Assembly (NCBI GenBank): GCA_041480065.1
Contig: JBGOZF010000019.1
Coordinates: forward strand, 1-64,000
Direction of reading: 5' to 3'
Origin: Fen-999 sp041480065
Lineage (GTDB): Bacteria > Pseudomonadota > Gammaproteobacteria > Burkholderiales > Rhodocyclaceae
Length of the DNA stretch: 64,000 nt
Shown: positions 41,088 through 49,838 of the stretch, piece by piece
Numbering within the stretch: the first letter of the stretch is position 1
Layout of the letters: the number at the start of each line of letters is the position of its first letter
Position numbers and translations under genes: made by a program
The notes under the pieces: generated by a model
Told to the model about the DNA's origin: nothing
The model's input: the letters and a program-made list of their open reading frames with translations, nothing else
The model's database searches: none

Positions 41088-43222
41088 ACGTTTCCGCCTG
41101 CCTGCTGCGCGTCCTGTTGCTCGCCGCCGGCGCCTTGCCGCTGACCGCCAGCGCCGAAGATCCGCTGCTGCTGATGCTCTCCGGCGACGAGCAGCTCGTC
41201 AGCATCGCCACCGGATCGCCGCGGCCAGTGTCCAAAGCACCTTCGACGGCCACCGTCATCACCGCCGACGACATCAAGGCCACCGGCGCCACCGATTTGA
41301 GCGAAGTGCTGGAGACGGTGCCCGGGCTTCATGTCTCCCGAAGCGGCTTCCTTTGGAGGCCGCTCTATTCGATCCGCGGCATCCTCACGCAATACAACCC
41401 GGAAGTGTTGGTCATGCTCAACGGCATTCCGATCACGAACGGCTTCTACGGCAATCGCGGTCAGTTGATGGGCGGGTTTCCCATCGAGCATATTTCCCGC
41501 ATCGAAGTCATTCGTGGCCCGGGTTCAGCCCTGTATGGCGCCGAGGCGGTATCGGGCGTGATCAACATCGTCACCAAGACTGCCGACGAAATTGACGGCA
41601 CCGAAACAGGTCTGCGCGCGGGCTCCTTCCGCAGCTACGACGGCTGGATCCAGCACGGCGGCAAGTGGGGCGAGATCGATGTCGCTGCCTACCTGCGTTT
41701 GGGCAGCACCGCCGGCTCCCGCCGTACGGTGGAAGCCGATGCCCAGACCTTGCTCGATGGCAAATCCGGCACGCACGCTTCCAATGCACCGGGGCCCGTC
41801 AATGTCGGCTCCGACTCAATCGACGCGCGGCTGGATGTATCGCACGACAAATGGCGCTTTCGCGGCGGATATATCGGTCGCCCCAACAATCATGGAACAG
41901 GCACAGGCGTCGCGGACGCATTGGACCCGATAACCAAGGCTGACGCGTATTACGCCAACGCCGATCTGACCTGGCATGACGCCAAGTTCAGCCAGAACTG
42001 GGATGTCTCCATCCAAGCGAGCTACTACGACATCGCGGAAACCAATTCCGACGTCACCCTGTTTCCGGCCGGTTCCGCATTGCCGCTGCCGCTTCCGGGT
42101 GGTGCACCGTCCGCCATCGGCATGGTCGGGCGGCCCCAGCACTGGGAACGACAGGAGCGCCTGAATCTGGCGGCGCTCTACGCCGGCTTCGAGAAGCACA
42201 AGCTGCGACTGGGCGCCGGCTACAACCTGGACGATATGTACAAGGTCACCGAAACCAAGAATTTCACTTTCGTAACCCTCCCGGTACTGGGAAACGTGCC
42301 GATTTGCCTGGACCTCAACTGCTCGACGGTCGCGGCCACCCCGTCGAATGGCCTCTACTTCCTGACCCCGCACGCGCGCCGCTCGGTGTACGCTTATGCC
42401 CAGGACGAGTGGCTTCTGGCGCCCGACTGGTATCTGACCGCCGGTCTGCGCCAAGACCATTACTCGGATTTCGGCAGCACCACCAATCCGCGCGCCGCCC
42501 TGGTCTGGGATACCGCCTACAACCTCACCAGCAAACTGATGTTCGGCCGTGCCTTTCGTGCGCCGTCCTTCGTCGAGCTATACACGATCAACAACCCGAC
42601 GGCCCTCGGCAATCCGAATCTCAAGCCCGAGACCATCAGCACGACGGAACTGGCCTTCTCCTGGCAAGCGAAGCCCAACCTCAAGACCGGCCTCAACCTG
42701 TTCCATTACCGGATGAAAGACGTGATCCGCTTCGTCTCCAATGCCGATCCGACGACCGGCAGCACGGCCCAAAATGCGGGCAATCAGCACGGCAGGGGCC
42801 TGGAACTGGAATTCACCTGGGGCGCCGCGGACGATCTTAGGTTATCGGGCAACTATGCCTATCAACATTCGATCGACGAGAACACCAACCAGGATGCCGG
42901 CCTGGCGCCCCACCACCATGCCTATCTGCGCACAGATTGGCGCTTCATTCCCGGTTGGACGCTAAGCGGCCAGGTGAATTGGGTCGCCGATCGCATGCGC
43001 CAAGCTATCGACAGCCGTCCGAAGATCGCCGACTACACCACCGCCGACCTGACCCTGCGCACCACGCAACTGCGCAAGGATTGGGAATTCGCGTTCTCGG
43101 TGCGCAACCTGTTCAACGTCGATGCCCGCGAGCCGACCGCGGAATCCTCTGCTGCCAATATTCCCAATGACCTGCCGCTGCCCGGACGCAGCCTCTATCT
43201 TGAGTTGCGTTACCGCCTGTAG
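41084..43222 (+). CDS. TonB-dependent outer membrane receptor, copy 1
   Basis: A 712-residue receptor with a signal peptide ending TASA, a plug domain (about 45-160; VPGLHVSRSGF, IEVIRGPGSALYGAEAVSGV) and a 22-strand barrel ending LELRYRL. It takes up a scarce ligand, or senses it, through TonB. The substrate cannot be read from sequence; it resembles vitamin B12/siderophore-type receptors. It starts within the EAL gene stop. It is followed, 39 bases later, by a near-identical gene of exactly the same length. A tight operon with signalling genes suggests that receptor occupancy is coupled to signal output. Confidence 0.93.
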   Translation: MNVSACLLRVLLLAAGALPLTASAEDPLLLMLSGDEQLVSIATGSPRPVSKAPSTATVITADDIKATGATDLSEVLETVPGLHVSRSGFLWRPLYSIRGILTQYNPEVLVMLNGIPITNGFYGNRGQLMGGFPIEHISRIEVIRGPGSALYGAEAVSGVINIVTKTADEIDGTETGLRAGSFRSYDGWIQHGGKWGEIDVAAYLRLGSTAGSRRTVEADAQTLLDGKSGTHASNAPGPVNVGSDSIDARLDVSHDKWRFRGGYIGRPNNHGTGTGVADALDPITKADAYYANADLTWHDAKFSQNWDVSIQASYYDIAETNSDVTLFPAGSALPLPLPGGAPSAIGMVGRPQHWERQERLNLAALYAGFEKHKLRLGAGYNLDDMYKVTETKNFTFVTLPVLGNVPICLDLNCSTVAATPSNGLYFLTPHARRSVYAYAQDEWLLAPDWYLTAGLRQDHYSDFGSTTNPRAALVWDTAYNLTSKLMFGRAFRAPSFVELYTINNPTALGNPNLKPETISTTELAFSWQAKPNLKTGLNLFHYRMKDVIRFVSNADPTTGSTAQNAGNQHGRGLELEFTWGAADDLRLSGNYAYQHSIDENTNQDAGLAPHHHAYLRTDWRFIPGWTLSGQVNWVADRMRQAIDSRPKIADYTTADLTLRTTQLRKDWEFAFSVRNLFNVDAREPTAESSAANIPNDLPLPGRSLYLELRYRL

Positions 43223-43261
43223 CCGCATGATCGGCGCGATTCTCTCGGACAGGAAGACATC

Positions 43262-45400
43262 ATGAGCGCCGATTGCCACTGCCTGCTGCGTCTGGCGTTG
43301 TTCGCCGCAGGGGCATTCCCGCTGGCCGCAAGCGCCGAAGATCCGCTCCTGCTGATGCTGTCCGGCGACGAGCAGCTCGTCAGCCTCGCCACCGGGTCGC
43401 CGCGGCCGGTCTCCAAGGCGCCTTCGACGGCCACTGTCATCACCGCCGACGACATCAAGGCCACGGGCGCCACCGATTTGAGCGAAGTGCTGGAGACCGT
43501 GCCTGGGCTTCATGTCTCCCGCAGCGACTTCCTTTGGAAGCCGCTCTATTCGATCCGCGGCATCCTCACGCAGATGAACCCGGAAGTGCTGGTGATGCTG
43601 AACGGCGTCCCCATGACCACTGGCCTCTATGGCGACCGGGGTCGCCTGATGGCCGGCTTCCCGCTCGAGCATGTTTCCCGTATCGAGGTGATACGAGGCC
43701 CGGGTTCGGCGCTGTACGGTGCCGAGGCTGTGTCGGGCGTCATCAATATTGTCACCAAGACCGCCAAAGAAATTGACGGCACCGAAACAGGTCTGCGCGC
43801 GGGCTCCTTCGACACCTACGACGGCTGGGTCCAGCACGGCGGCAAGTGGGGTGAGGTCGATGTCGCCGCCTACCTGCGCTTGGGGCACACCGCGGGCTTT
43901 CGCCGTACAGTGACGGCCGACGCCCAGACCGCACTCGATAGCGCGTTCGGCACCCACGCTTCCAATGCACCAGGGCCAATCAATACCGGTTACGACTCCA
44001 TCGACGCACGGCTGGATCTATCGTACGACAAGTGGCGCTTTCGCACCGGCTACATCGGTCGCCCCAACAATCATGCACTTGGCGCTGGCGTCGCGGATGC
44101 GCTCGACCCAATATCCGCGGCTAACGCGCATTACGCAAACGCCGATCTGACCTGGCATGACGCCAAGTTCAGCCAGAACTGGGATATCACGGTCCAGGCA
44201 AGCTATTACGACATCGCCGAGACCAACAGCGACGTCATCCTGTTTCCGGCCGGTTCTGCGCTGCCATTGCCGCTGACCGGCGGCAGGGGTTCCACCATAG
44301 GCATGGTCGGACGGCCCCAGAATTGGGAACGGCAGGAACGACTGAACCTGTCGGCTCTCTATGGCGGATTCGAAAAGCACAAGCTGCGCGTCGGGGCCGG
44401 CTACAACGTGGACGACGTGTACAAGACCACTGAGACCAAGAACTTCACGTTCGATGGCATCTGGCCGGTGTGCATCAACCTCGACTGCTCGACAGTCACG
44501 GCCACCCAGGCCAACGGACTGCTCTACCTGTCGCCGCATCTACGCCGCTCCCACTACGCATACGCCCAGGACGAATGGGGCTTAGCACCCGACTGGACCC
44601 TGACAGCCGGATTGCGCCACGACCGCTATTCCGATTTCGGCGGCACCACCAATCCGCGCCTCGCCGTCGTCTGGGACACGGCCTACAACCTGACCACCAA
44701 GCTGATGTTCGGCCGGGCCTTCCGGGCACCCAGCTTCATCGAGTTCTACAGCATCAACAACCCGGTGTCGCGCGGCAATCCGAATCTCAAGCCCGAGACC
44801 ATCAGCACGACGGAACTGGCCTTCGCGTGGCAAGCAAAGCCCAACCTCAAGACCGGCCTCAACCTGTTCCATTACCGGATGAAGGACGTGATCCGCTGGA
44901 TCGCGAATGCCGACCCCACCACCGGCAAGACCGCCCAGAACGCCGGCAACCAGCACGGCAGCGGTCTGGAGCTGGAATTCGCCTGGGATGCATCCAGCGA
45001 TCTGCGGCTATCCGGAAACTACGCCTACCAGCGCTCCATCGACGAGAACACGAATCAGGATGCCGGCCTGGCGCCGCATCATCATGCCTATCTGCGCACG
45101 GATTGGCGCTTCGTTCCAGGCTGGACGCTGAGTGGCCAGGTAAACTGGGTCGCGGATCGGATGCGCCAGGCCATCGATAACCGTCCGAAGATTTCCGACT
45201 ACACCACCGCCGACCTGACCTTGCGTACCGGCGAGTTGCGCAAGGACTGGGAACTCGCTTTCTCGGTGCGCAACCTGTTCAACGCCGATGCCCGCGAGCC
45301 GACACCGGGACCGAGCACCCCCGGTACTCCGCCCAACATTCCCAACGACCTGCCCCTGCCCGGACGCAGCATCTATGTTGAGTTGCGAATTCGACACTGA
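43262..45400 (+). CDS. TonB-dependent outer membrane receptor, copy 2
   Basis: A 712-residue paralogue of copy 1, of equal gene length, with the same signal peptide, plug (VPGLHVSRSDF, GPGSALYGAEAVSGV) and barrel. By eye most residues are identical. Differences cluster in extracellular-loop-like segments, for example after GTHASNAPGP, around the Cys-containing loop (VCINLDCSTV versus ICLDLNCSTV) and near the C-terminus (an extra TPGPSTPGTPP stretch). This fits a duplication followed by divergence of ligand-contacting loops. The binding-protein gene starts inside its 3' end (overlap 45375-45400). Confidence 0.93.
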   Translation: MSADCHCLLRLALFAAGAFPLAASAEDPLLLMLSGDEQLVSLATGSPRPVSKAPSTATVITADDIKATGATDLSEVLETVPGLHVSRSDFLWKPLYSIRGILTQMNPEVLVMLNGVPMTTGLYGDRGRLMAGFPLEHVSRIEVIRGPGSALYGAEAVSGVINIVTKTAKEIDGTETGLRAGSFDTYDGWVQHGGKWGEVDVAAYLRLGHTAGFRRTVTADAQTALDSAFGTHASNAPGPINTGYDSIDARLDLSYDKWRFRTGYIGRPNNHALGAGVADALDPISAANAHYANADLTWHDAKFSQNWDITVQASYYDIAETNSDVILFPAGSALPLPLTGGRGSTIGMVGRPQNWERQERLNLSALYGGFEKHKLRVGAGYNVDDVYKTTETKNFTFDGIWPVCINLDCSTVTATQANGLLYLSPHLRRSHYAYAQDEWGLAPDWTLTAGLRHDRYSDFGGTTNPRLAVVWDTAYNLTTKLMFGRAFRAPSFIEFYSINNPVSRGNPNLKPETISTTELAFAWQAKPNLKTGLNLFHYRMKDVIRWIANADPTTGKTAQNAGNQHGSGLELEFAWDASSDLRLSGNYAYQRSIDENTNQDAGLAPHHHAYLRTDWRFVPGWTLSGQVNWVADRMRQAIDNRPKISDYTTADLTLRTGELRKDWELAFSVRNLFNADAREPTPGPSTPGTPPNIPNDLPLPGRSIYVELRIRH

Positions 45401-46337
45401 CGGACGGCTCCGCGCCAGGCGCTTGCTCGCACTCGCCGCCACTGCGCTCTGCCTGCTGTCGCTCGCCGGCGGCGCGCGAGCGGAAACTCGCATCAGCGTG
45501 CTCTATCCCGAATCCGCCACGCCTGTTGTCAGGCTCTACCAAACCATCGTGGAAGGCATGGCCCGGGCGGGCGACGTGCGCCTGCAAAGCCGCGCGATTT
45601 CCGAAAGGGATTCCCCCGAGGAAATCAAAGCCTGGGTTTCAGCCAACCAGAGTCAGGTGGCCGTCGTCCTCGGCGATTTGCCGCTGGCGGTGACCGGATC
45701 GCTGGCCACGACGATGCCGCTGATCTATGGCGCCGGCGCCTTGAGCGACAATGCCCGCCCCGGCGTCAGCCTGGCTTCCAGCCCGGCTCAGATGTTCAGC
45801 CGCCTCCGGCAGATCAAACCCGACGTCGAGCGGGTGTTCGTGGTCTACAAGCCGCAGGCGACCGGCTGGCTGATCGCTGCCGGCCGCGCGGCTGCACGCG
45901 ATCAGGGCCTCGAACTGGTCGCCAGTGCCTGCGACGACGTCCAGCAGGCAGGGGCGGCGTTCGGCCGCATCCTGCAACAGGCACGACCCGGCAAGGATGC
46001 CATCTGGCTCACGCTGGATCCGGTCGTACCGGTCAACCAGTTGTTGCCGGTGTTGTTGCGCGAGTCCTGGGACAAACACCTGGTACTGTTCTCCAACAAC
46101 CCCGTGGACGTGGCCAAGGGTGCGCTGTTCGCGCTCTATCCCGACTACCCGACCATGGGGCGGCAACTCGCCGAGCGGGCCAAACGCCAACTGGCAAGAC
46201 CTTCCCAGGCCGGCCCCGAAGCCAGCGAACACTTGAACGCAGCACTGAATACGCGCACGGCCTCCCATCTGGGTATCGTGCTGGGTGAGCAACAGCAGCA
46301 GGCGTTCGACCGGATCTTTCCGGAGACCGACAAGTGA
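45375..46337 (+). CDS. ABC-type substrate-binding protein (orphan)
   Basis: A 320-residue periplasmic protein with a signal peptide (LLALAATALCLLSLAGGARA) and a type I binding-protein fold (TRISVLYPESATPVVRLYQT, then LPLIYG-type and WLTLDPVVPVN segments) of the ABC substrate-binding family. No ABC permease or ATPase is nearby. It lies between the second TonB receptor and the kinase gene, overlapping both. It may be a sensor subunit: a ligand delivered through the receptors would be presented to the kinase's periplasmic domain. The start at 45375 gives the signal peptide; no strong ribosome site is visible. Confidence 0.85.
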   Translation: MLSCEFDTDGRLRARRLLALAATALCLLSLAGGARAETRISVLYPESATPVVRLYQTIVEGMARAGDVRLQSRAISERDSPEEIKAWVSANQSQVAVVLGDLPLAVTGSLATTMPLIYGAGALSDNARPGVSLASSPAQMFSRLRQIKPDVERVFVVYKPQATGWLIAAGRAAARDQGLELVASACDDVQQAGAAFGRILQQARPGKDAIWLTLDPVVPVNQLLPVLLRESWDKHLVLFSNNPVDVAKGALFALYPDYPTMGRQLAERAKRQLARPSQAGPEASEHLNAALNTRTASHLGIVLGEQQQQAFDRIFPETDK

Positions 46338-47851
46338 AGACGACGCGCCTGGCCGATCGGCTCGGACAGCTTAGCGTACGCAAGTCGCTGGCGCTCGCGA
46401 CCATTCCCCTGACATTGCTCGGCGCGCTGGCCATCGGCCTGGTCACGGCCGCGCTGTCTACCGAAGAGGTCGCCCAGTACCACGTCCGTGCCGGTGAGCA
46501 GATGACAGCCACGCTTGCGCAGCGCAGCGACCTGGCATTGTTGTATGAAAGCAGCACCGCCATCGCCGAGACGGCCGATTCGCTTTTGAGCAATCCGCTG
46601 GTGCGAGAAATCCGCGTCGTCGGAAAGACGGGCAAATTGCTTTTCAGCAAGACCAACGGCGCAAGCCATCCATGGAGCTACCCCGCCGCGCCGAGAGAAG
46701 GGACGGCCACGGCGGAACTGGACGACGTCTGGGTATTCGCGCGGCAAGTCAGGACCGCGGCGCCGACGTCGACCGATCCGCAGATACCGGAAGCAGCGCT
46801 GCTCGGAAACACCGGCAACGAAGTCCTGGGCGAGGTTCAACTCGCGCTCGGCAAGGATGCGCTGGTCAAGGCGCGCAGCATCATCTTCTTCGGCAACCTG
46901 TTCACCGCCCTGGGGTTCTCGCTGCTGGTGGTGATCGCCATGCTGCTGCTGGTGCGCAGATTCAGCCGCCCTCTCGAGGCCTTGGCCGACGCCATGCGTG
47001 AAGCCCGCGACGGCGGCTGGACGGAACCCGAGCGGCTCGATGGGCCACGCGAAATCCGCGAGATCAGCGAAAGCTACAACGCGTTGATGAATACCTTGCG
47101 CTCGCGCGAGGAAGAACTGCGCGACTTCAACCAGGACCTCGAAGACCGCATCCGCCAGCGTACCCAGGCGCTCGAAGCCGCCAACAAGGAACTGGAGGCC
47201 TTCAGTTACTCCGCCTCTCACGACCTGCGCGCGCCGCTGCGCGCGATCGACGGCTTCGGCAAGGCGCTGCTGGAAGACTACGCGCCATCGCTCGACCCCA
47301 CGGCCCAGAATTACCTGAACCGCATGCGCGAGGGGGCCCGGCGCATGAGCGAACTCATCGACAACCTGCTGAAGCTGTCTCGCGTGACGCGCTACGAGAT
47401 GCAACGCACAAACGTGGACATGAGCGAGTTGGCGAGCGTTGTGGTCGCCCAGTTGCGCGAGCAGTATCCCGCCCACCCGGTCGACTTCCGCATGTCGCCC
47501 AACATGCAGGTCCGGGCGGACCCGAACCTGCTGCGCATCGCGCTCGACAACCTGCTCGGCAACGCCTGGAAATACACCGGCCGGGTGACAAACGCCCGCG
47601 TGGAGTTCGACCAAATCAGCCGCGACCACGAAACGGTCTATGTGCTGCGCGACAACGGCGCCGGTTTCGACATGCGCTTTGCCGACAAACTATTTGGCGC
47701 ATTCCAGCGCCTGCACGGCAGGGAGTTCGACGGCAACGGCATCGGCCTCGCCATCGTCCAGCGCATCCTGATCCGCCACGGCGGCCGCATCTGGGCCGAA
47801 GCCGAATTGAACAAGGGCGCGTCTTTCTATTTCACGCTGCCGGACTCTTAG
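46334..47851 (+). CDS. Membrane sensor histidine kinase, phytochrome-kinase type
   Basis: A 505-residue kinase with a first helix (SLALATIPLTLLGALAIGLV), a periplasmic sensor domain (about 40-185), a second helix (GFSLLVVIAMLLLV), HAMP (about 215-270), a coiled coil (REEELRDFNQDLEDRIRQRT), the H-box FSYSASHDLRAPLRAIDGF and an HATPase domain (DNLLGNAWKYT, GIGLAIVQRI). The H-box is of the type paired with Rcp1 regulators. It begins with GTG overlapping the binding-protein stop (GTGA). It should phosphorylate the Rcp1-like protein, and possibly the REC-GGDEF-EAL protein, encoded at the operon's head. Confidence 0.92.
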   Translation: MKTTRLADRLGQLSVRKSLALATIPLTLLGALAIGLVTAALSTEEVAQYHVRAGEQMTATLAQRSDLALLYESSTAIAETADSLLSNPLVREIRVVGKTGKLLFSKTNGASHPWSYPAAPREGTATAELDDVWVFARQVRTAAPTSTDPQIPEAALLGNTGNEVLGEVQLALGKDALVKARSIIFFGNLFTALGFSLLVVIAMLLLVRRFSRPLEALADAMREARDGGWTEPERLDGPREIREISESYNALMNTLRSREEELRDFNQDLEDRIRQRTQALEAANKELEAFSYSASHDLRAPLRAIDGFGKALLEDYAPSLDPTAQNYLNRMREGARRMSELIDNLLKLSRVTRYEMQRTNVDMSELASVVVAQLREQYPAHPVDFRMSPNMQVRADPNLLRIALDNLLGNAWKYTGRVTNARVEFDQISRDHETVYVLRDNGAGFDMRFADKLFGAFQRLHGREFDGNGIGLAIVQRILIRHGGRIWAEAELNKGASFYFTLPDS

Positions 47852-47872
47852 GAACAGATCGCAGCCGGGCGC

Positions 47873-48406
47873 CTACCTCTCGGGCGAAATGACCGTCGGC
47901 GGCGGCACCAGCAAGATCGGCTTGACGGTGGGGGCCGCAGCCGGATCGACGGCCTGTATGACCGATTCCGCAGGGGCGGAGGATGGGAGCGCGGCGCGAG
48001 CTGTCGCTTCGGCCAGCGCCTTTTCGGTCTGGGCGACAATTTCCCGGCCGGTGGCGGCGTCGTAAAACCAGGTCGCGCTCTTGGCCACGGCCCGCATCCG
48101 CGTGCTGTTGGGACTGATGGCCTCGAAGTCGATCTGGATTTCGCGGCCGGCGGCATGGGCAATGATCGGCCCACTGGTATCGGCGGCCGTAGCATCCACG
48201 CTGATGCCCATCTGCTTCAGCGCATCCAGCGCAGCGTTGCGAACCTCGCGAACCGGAAAAGTGAAAGTGCGATAGATGGTGCCGTTGAGCGTCTGATTTA
48301 CGCCCGCCGAGGCGCCGACGCCGAACGCGGTGAGCGCCAGCGACTCGCAGCCGGCCAGCGCGGTCGCCGTGACCATGCAAAGCGCAATTGGATAGCGATG
48401 CGTCAT
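47873..48406 (-). CDS. DUF3568-type lipoprotein
   Basis: A 177-residue lipoprotein: signal MTHRYPIALCMVTATALAGC with lipobox LAGC. The conserved domain follows (GTIYRTFTFPVREVRNAALD ... ISPNSTRMRAVAKSATWFYD), which I recognise as DUF3568-like; no function is known. A Pro/Ala-rich tail follows. The ATG at 48406 has GAGGTGGAG ahead of it; a GTG three codons earlier lies within that site. It converges with the kinase operon (22-base gap). Confidence 0.85.
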   Translation of the reverse strand: MTHRYPIALCMVTATALAGCESLALTAFGVGASAGVNQTLNGTIYRTFTFPVREVRNAALDALKQMGISVDATAADTSGPIIAHAAGREIQIDFEAISPNSTRMRAVAKSATWFYDAATGREIVAQTEKALAEATARAALPSSAPAESVIQAVDPAAAPTVKPILLVPPPTVISPER

Positions 48407-48576
48407 CGACTCCACCTCGAACGGCCAGACAACAATTTTCCCGGGCAGATACAGGCCGGGAGCAATAGTTCCCGACGTCCCGCCACCGTGCGGCGAGCGG
48501 CTTCATCCCGTCATTTCCCGGCAATGCCTGGCGCCGATAGTCCGGGTTTTGATCTGACGAGAACACCCCGGGCTTG

Positions 48577-48831
48577 ATGCGTCGTCCTGTTGCATCTCTG
48601 CGTAGCTACGCCATCTTCGTTCGCCGGCTGCCCCGGGCGACCGGATTGATTCTCGCCGCCCGGTCGCCCGTGGGACGTTCGATCAAGATCTTCCTCTTCG
48701 GTGTCGGCGCCATCCTGCCGCTGGGTTCGCTGATTTGGGCTTTGCTATTTTGGCACGGCCACGGCATCCGCAGATACAGTCGCGACTGGCGAGCATGCGC
48801 TCCTCGTCGCATGTCGGTAAAGCGTGCTTGA
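48577..48831 (+). CDS. Possible small membrane protein
   Basis: An 84-codon frame with one strong hydrophobic helix (KIFLFGVGAILPLGSLIWAL, about 37-56) flanked by basic residues, as in small inner-membrane proteins. No ribosome site is clear (TTG and ATG in tandem at 48574-48579) and no family is recognised. It could be a chance frame in GC-rich DNA. Confidence 0.35.
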   Translation: MRRPVASLRSYAIFVRRLPRATGLILAARSPVGRSIKIFLFGVGAILPLGSLIWALLFWHGHGIRRYSRDWRACAPRRMSVKRA

Positions 48832-48973
48832 ACGGTCGGTGATATTGCTCGCTCTGAAGTCCCGTTGCCTGAACTGCCGTTGGTCTCATGGTACTCCGAG
48901 GGCTGCAATGGTTCCGGCGGCGGCGATCAAGGTCGCCGAGGCAAGGATGCCTTGGGTGGTACTGTTGGGGTCT

Positions 48974-49282
48974 TTAGGGCCGGAGCGCTCGCGCTATACT
49001 CATGTCATCGCCCAGGCCTTCCCATTGCTCGCTAAGGAAGCTGAGTTGCTGGCACATCATCGCTGCGATCTTCTGGAACGACTCCTGAGGGGTGCCTGCA
49101 CGTTGCCTCTCGAAGTCGATCTCGCGCTGAAGCAATATTCCCAGCGGCTTCTTCTCGCCCGAGTTGTTCAAGAACTCTTCGATGGCTCTTTTGCGGCGCA
49201 TCTCGAATGCGTCGGGATCAACCTGTGCCAGGAATGCCCAATCCTCAAAATGGAAGTCGGATTCGATTTCCGCGTCCCCGTA
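48974..49282 (-). pseudogene. DUF3135-like protein lacking a start codon
   Basis: The frame reads FHFEDWAFLAQVDPDAFEMR, then RKRAIEEFLN, LQREIDFERQRAGTPQESFQ and IAAMMCQQLSFL, then a stop at 48974. This matches the layout of DUF3135 proteins (Asp-Pro-Asp-Ala-Phe, Arg-rich helix, GLQxxIDxERxRAxTP). Upstream, a stop at 49283-49285 closes the frame and no ATG, GTG or TTG stands before the conserved start; the first in-frame ATG is inside the domain (49201). It is therefore either a relic or translated from an unusual start. Function is unknown. Confidence 0.55.
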
Positions 49283-49838
49283 TCACAATTGTTCAATCGT
49301 TCCAATCGCTCGAAGTCCAACCGGTCGTCTTCATGGCGTCTGTTCTGGCCGACGCCGGCGGACTGCTCCCGGTTGGCGGTCAGCGCAAGTATATATTGTT
49401 CAGGCTATATCGAACGATATAGCTGTGAAAAATTGTTGTCGTGGCAGGTCATGGAGAATCAGGCGATAGCGGCAAGCAGTCGGCCTCCTGCGTGGAGGTG
49501 CGCCGGCACATGAAAAGCGCCCTGACGACGCGGGGCCGCACCATAAGACCAGCGGCAGCAATGGCCGATCAAGCGTCACAGAGCATTGATTCGTGAATCT
49601 CGGCTGTCGAGTGCGGACCAGATGCCCCAAGGGGCTATTCCCGTGCCTCGTCAGCGTCTCTTGATGGCCGCATGCTACCCAATCGGCGCAGCTTTCGATT
49701 CCTCTGTAAGCCCGATACTGCGCCACCGCGCATGCCTGGCGTCGATCTGCCGAAGGAACGTCCAACGACTCGAAACGAATGAAGTCGGTATATGGTCGCG
49801 CATGTCATAGATCGCATCGAGATTGCGGAAAGGGAATC
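49271..49838. other. Low-information region before the SPFH gene
   Basis: No gene is supported between the DUF3135 relic and the SPFH gene. It holds the ModE-like palindrome at 49404-49423 and otherwise appears non-coding or eroded. A single good ribosome site (AAAGGGAATC) lies just before the SPFH start. Confidence 0.5.
49404..49423. promoter_or_regulatory. Perfect palindrome resembling a ModE box
   Basis: GCTATATCG and CGATATAGC form a perfect 9-bp inverted repeat around AA. Seen as GCTATAT-N6-ATATAGC it matches the style of ModE (molybdate regulator) sites, which read CGnTATAT-N6-ATATAnCG. No molybdate genes are adjacent, so another factor with a similar site is possible. Confidence 0.45.

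Larger units (their letters stand above)
41084..45400 (+). repeat. Tandem gene duplication of the TonB receptor
   Basis: Two 2139-bp genes stand in direct tandem with an offset of 2178 bases. Similarity is high at DNA level, including long identical stretches in the plug region. Homologous recombination between them could delete or amplify one copy. Confidence 0.85.
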
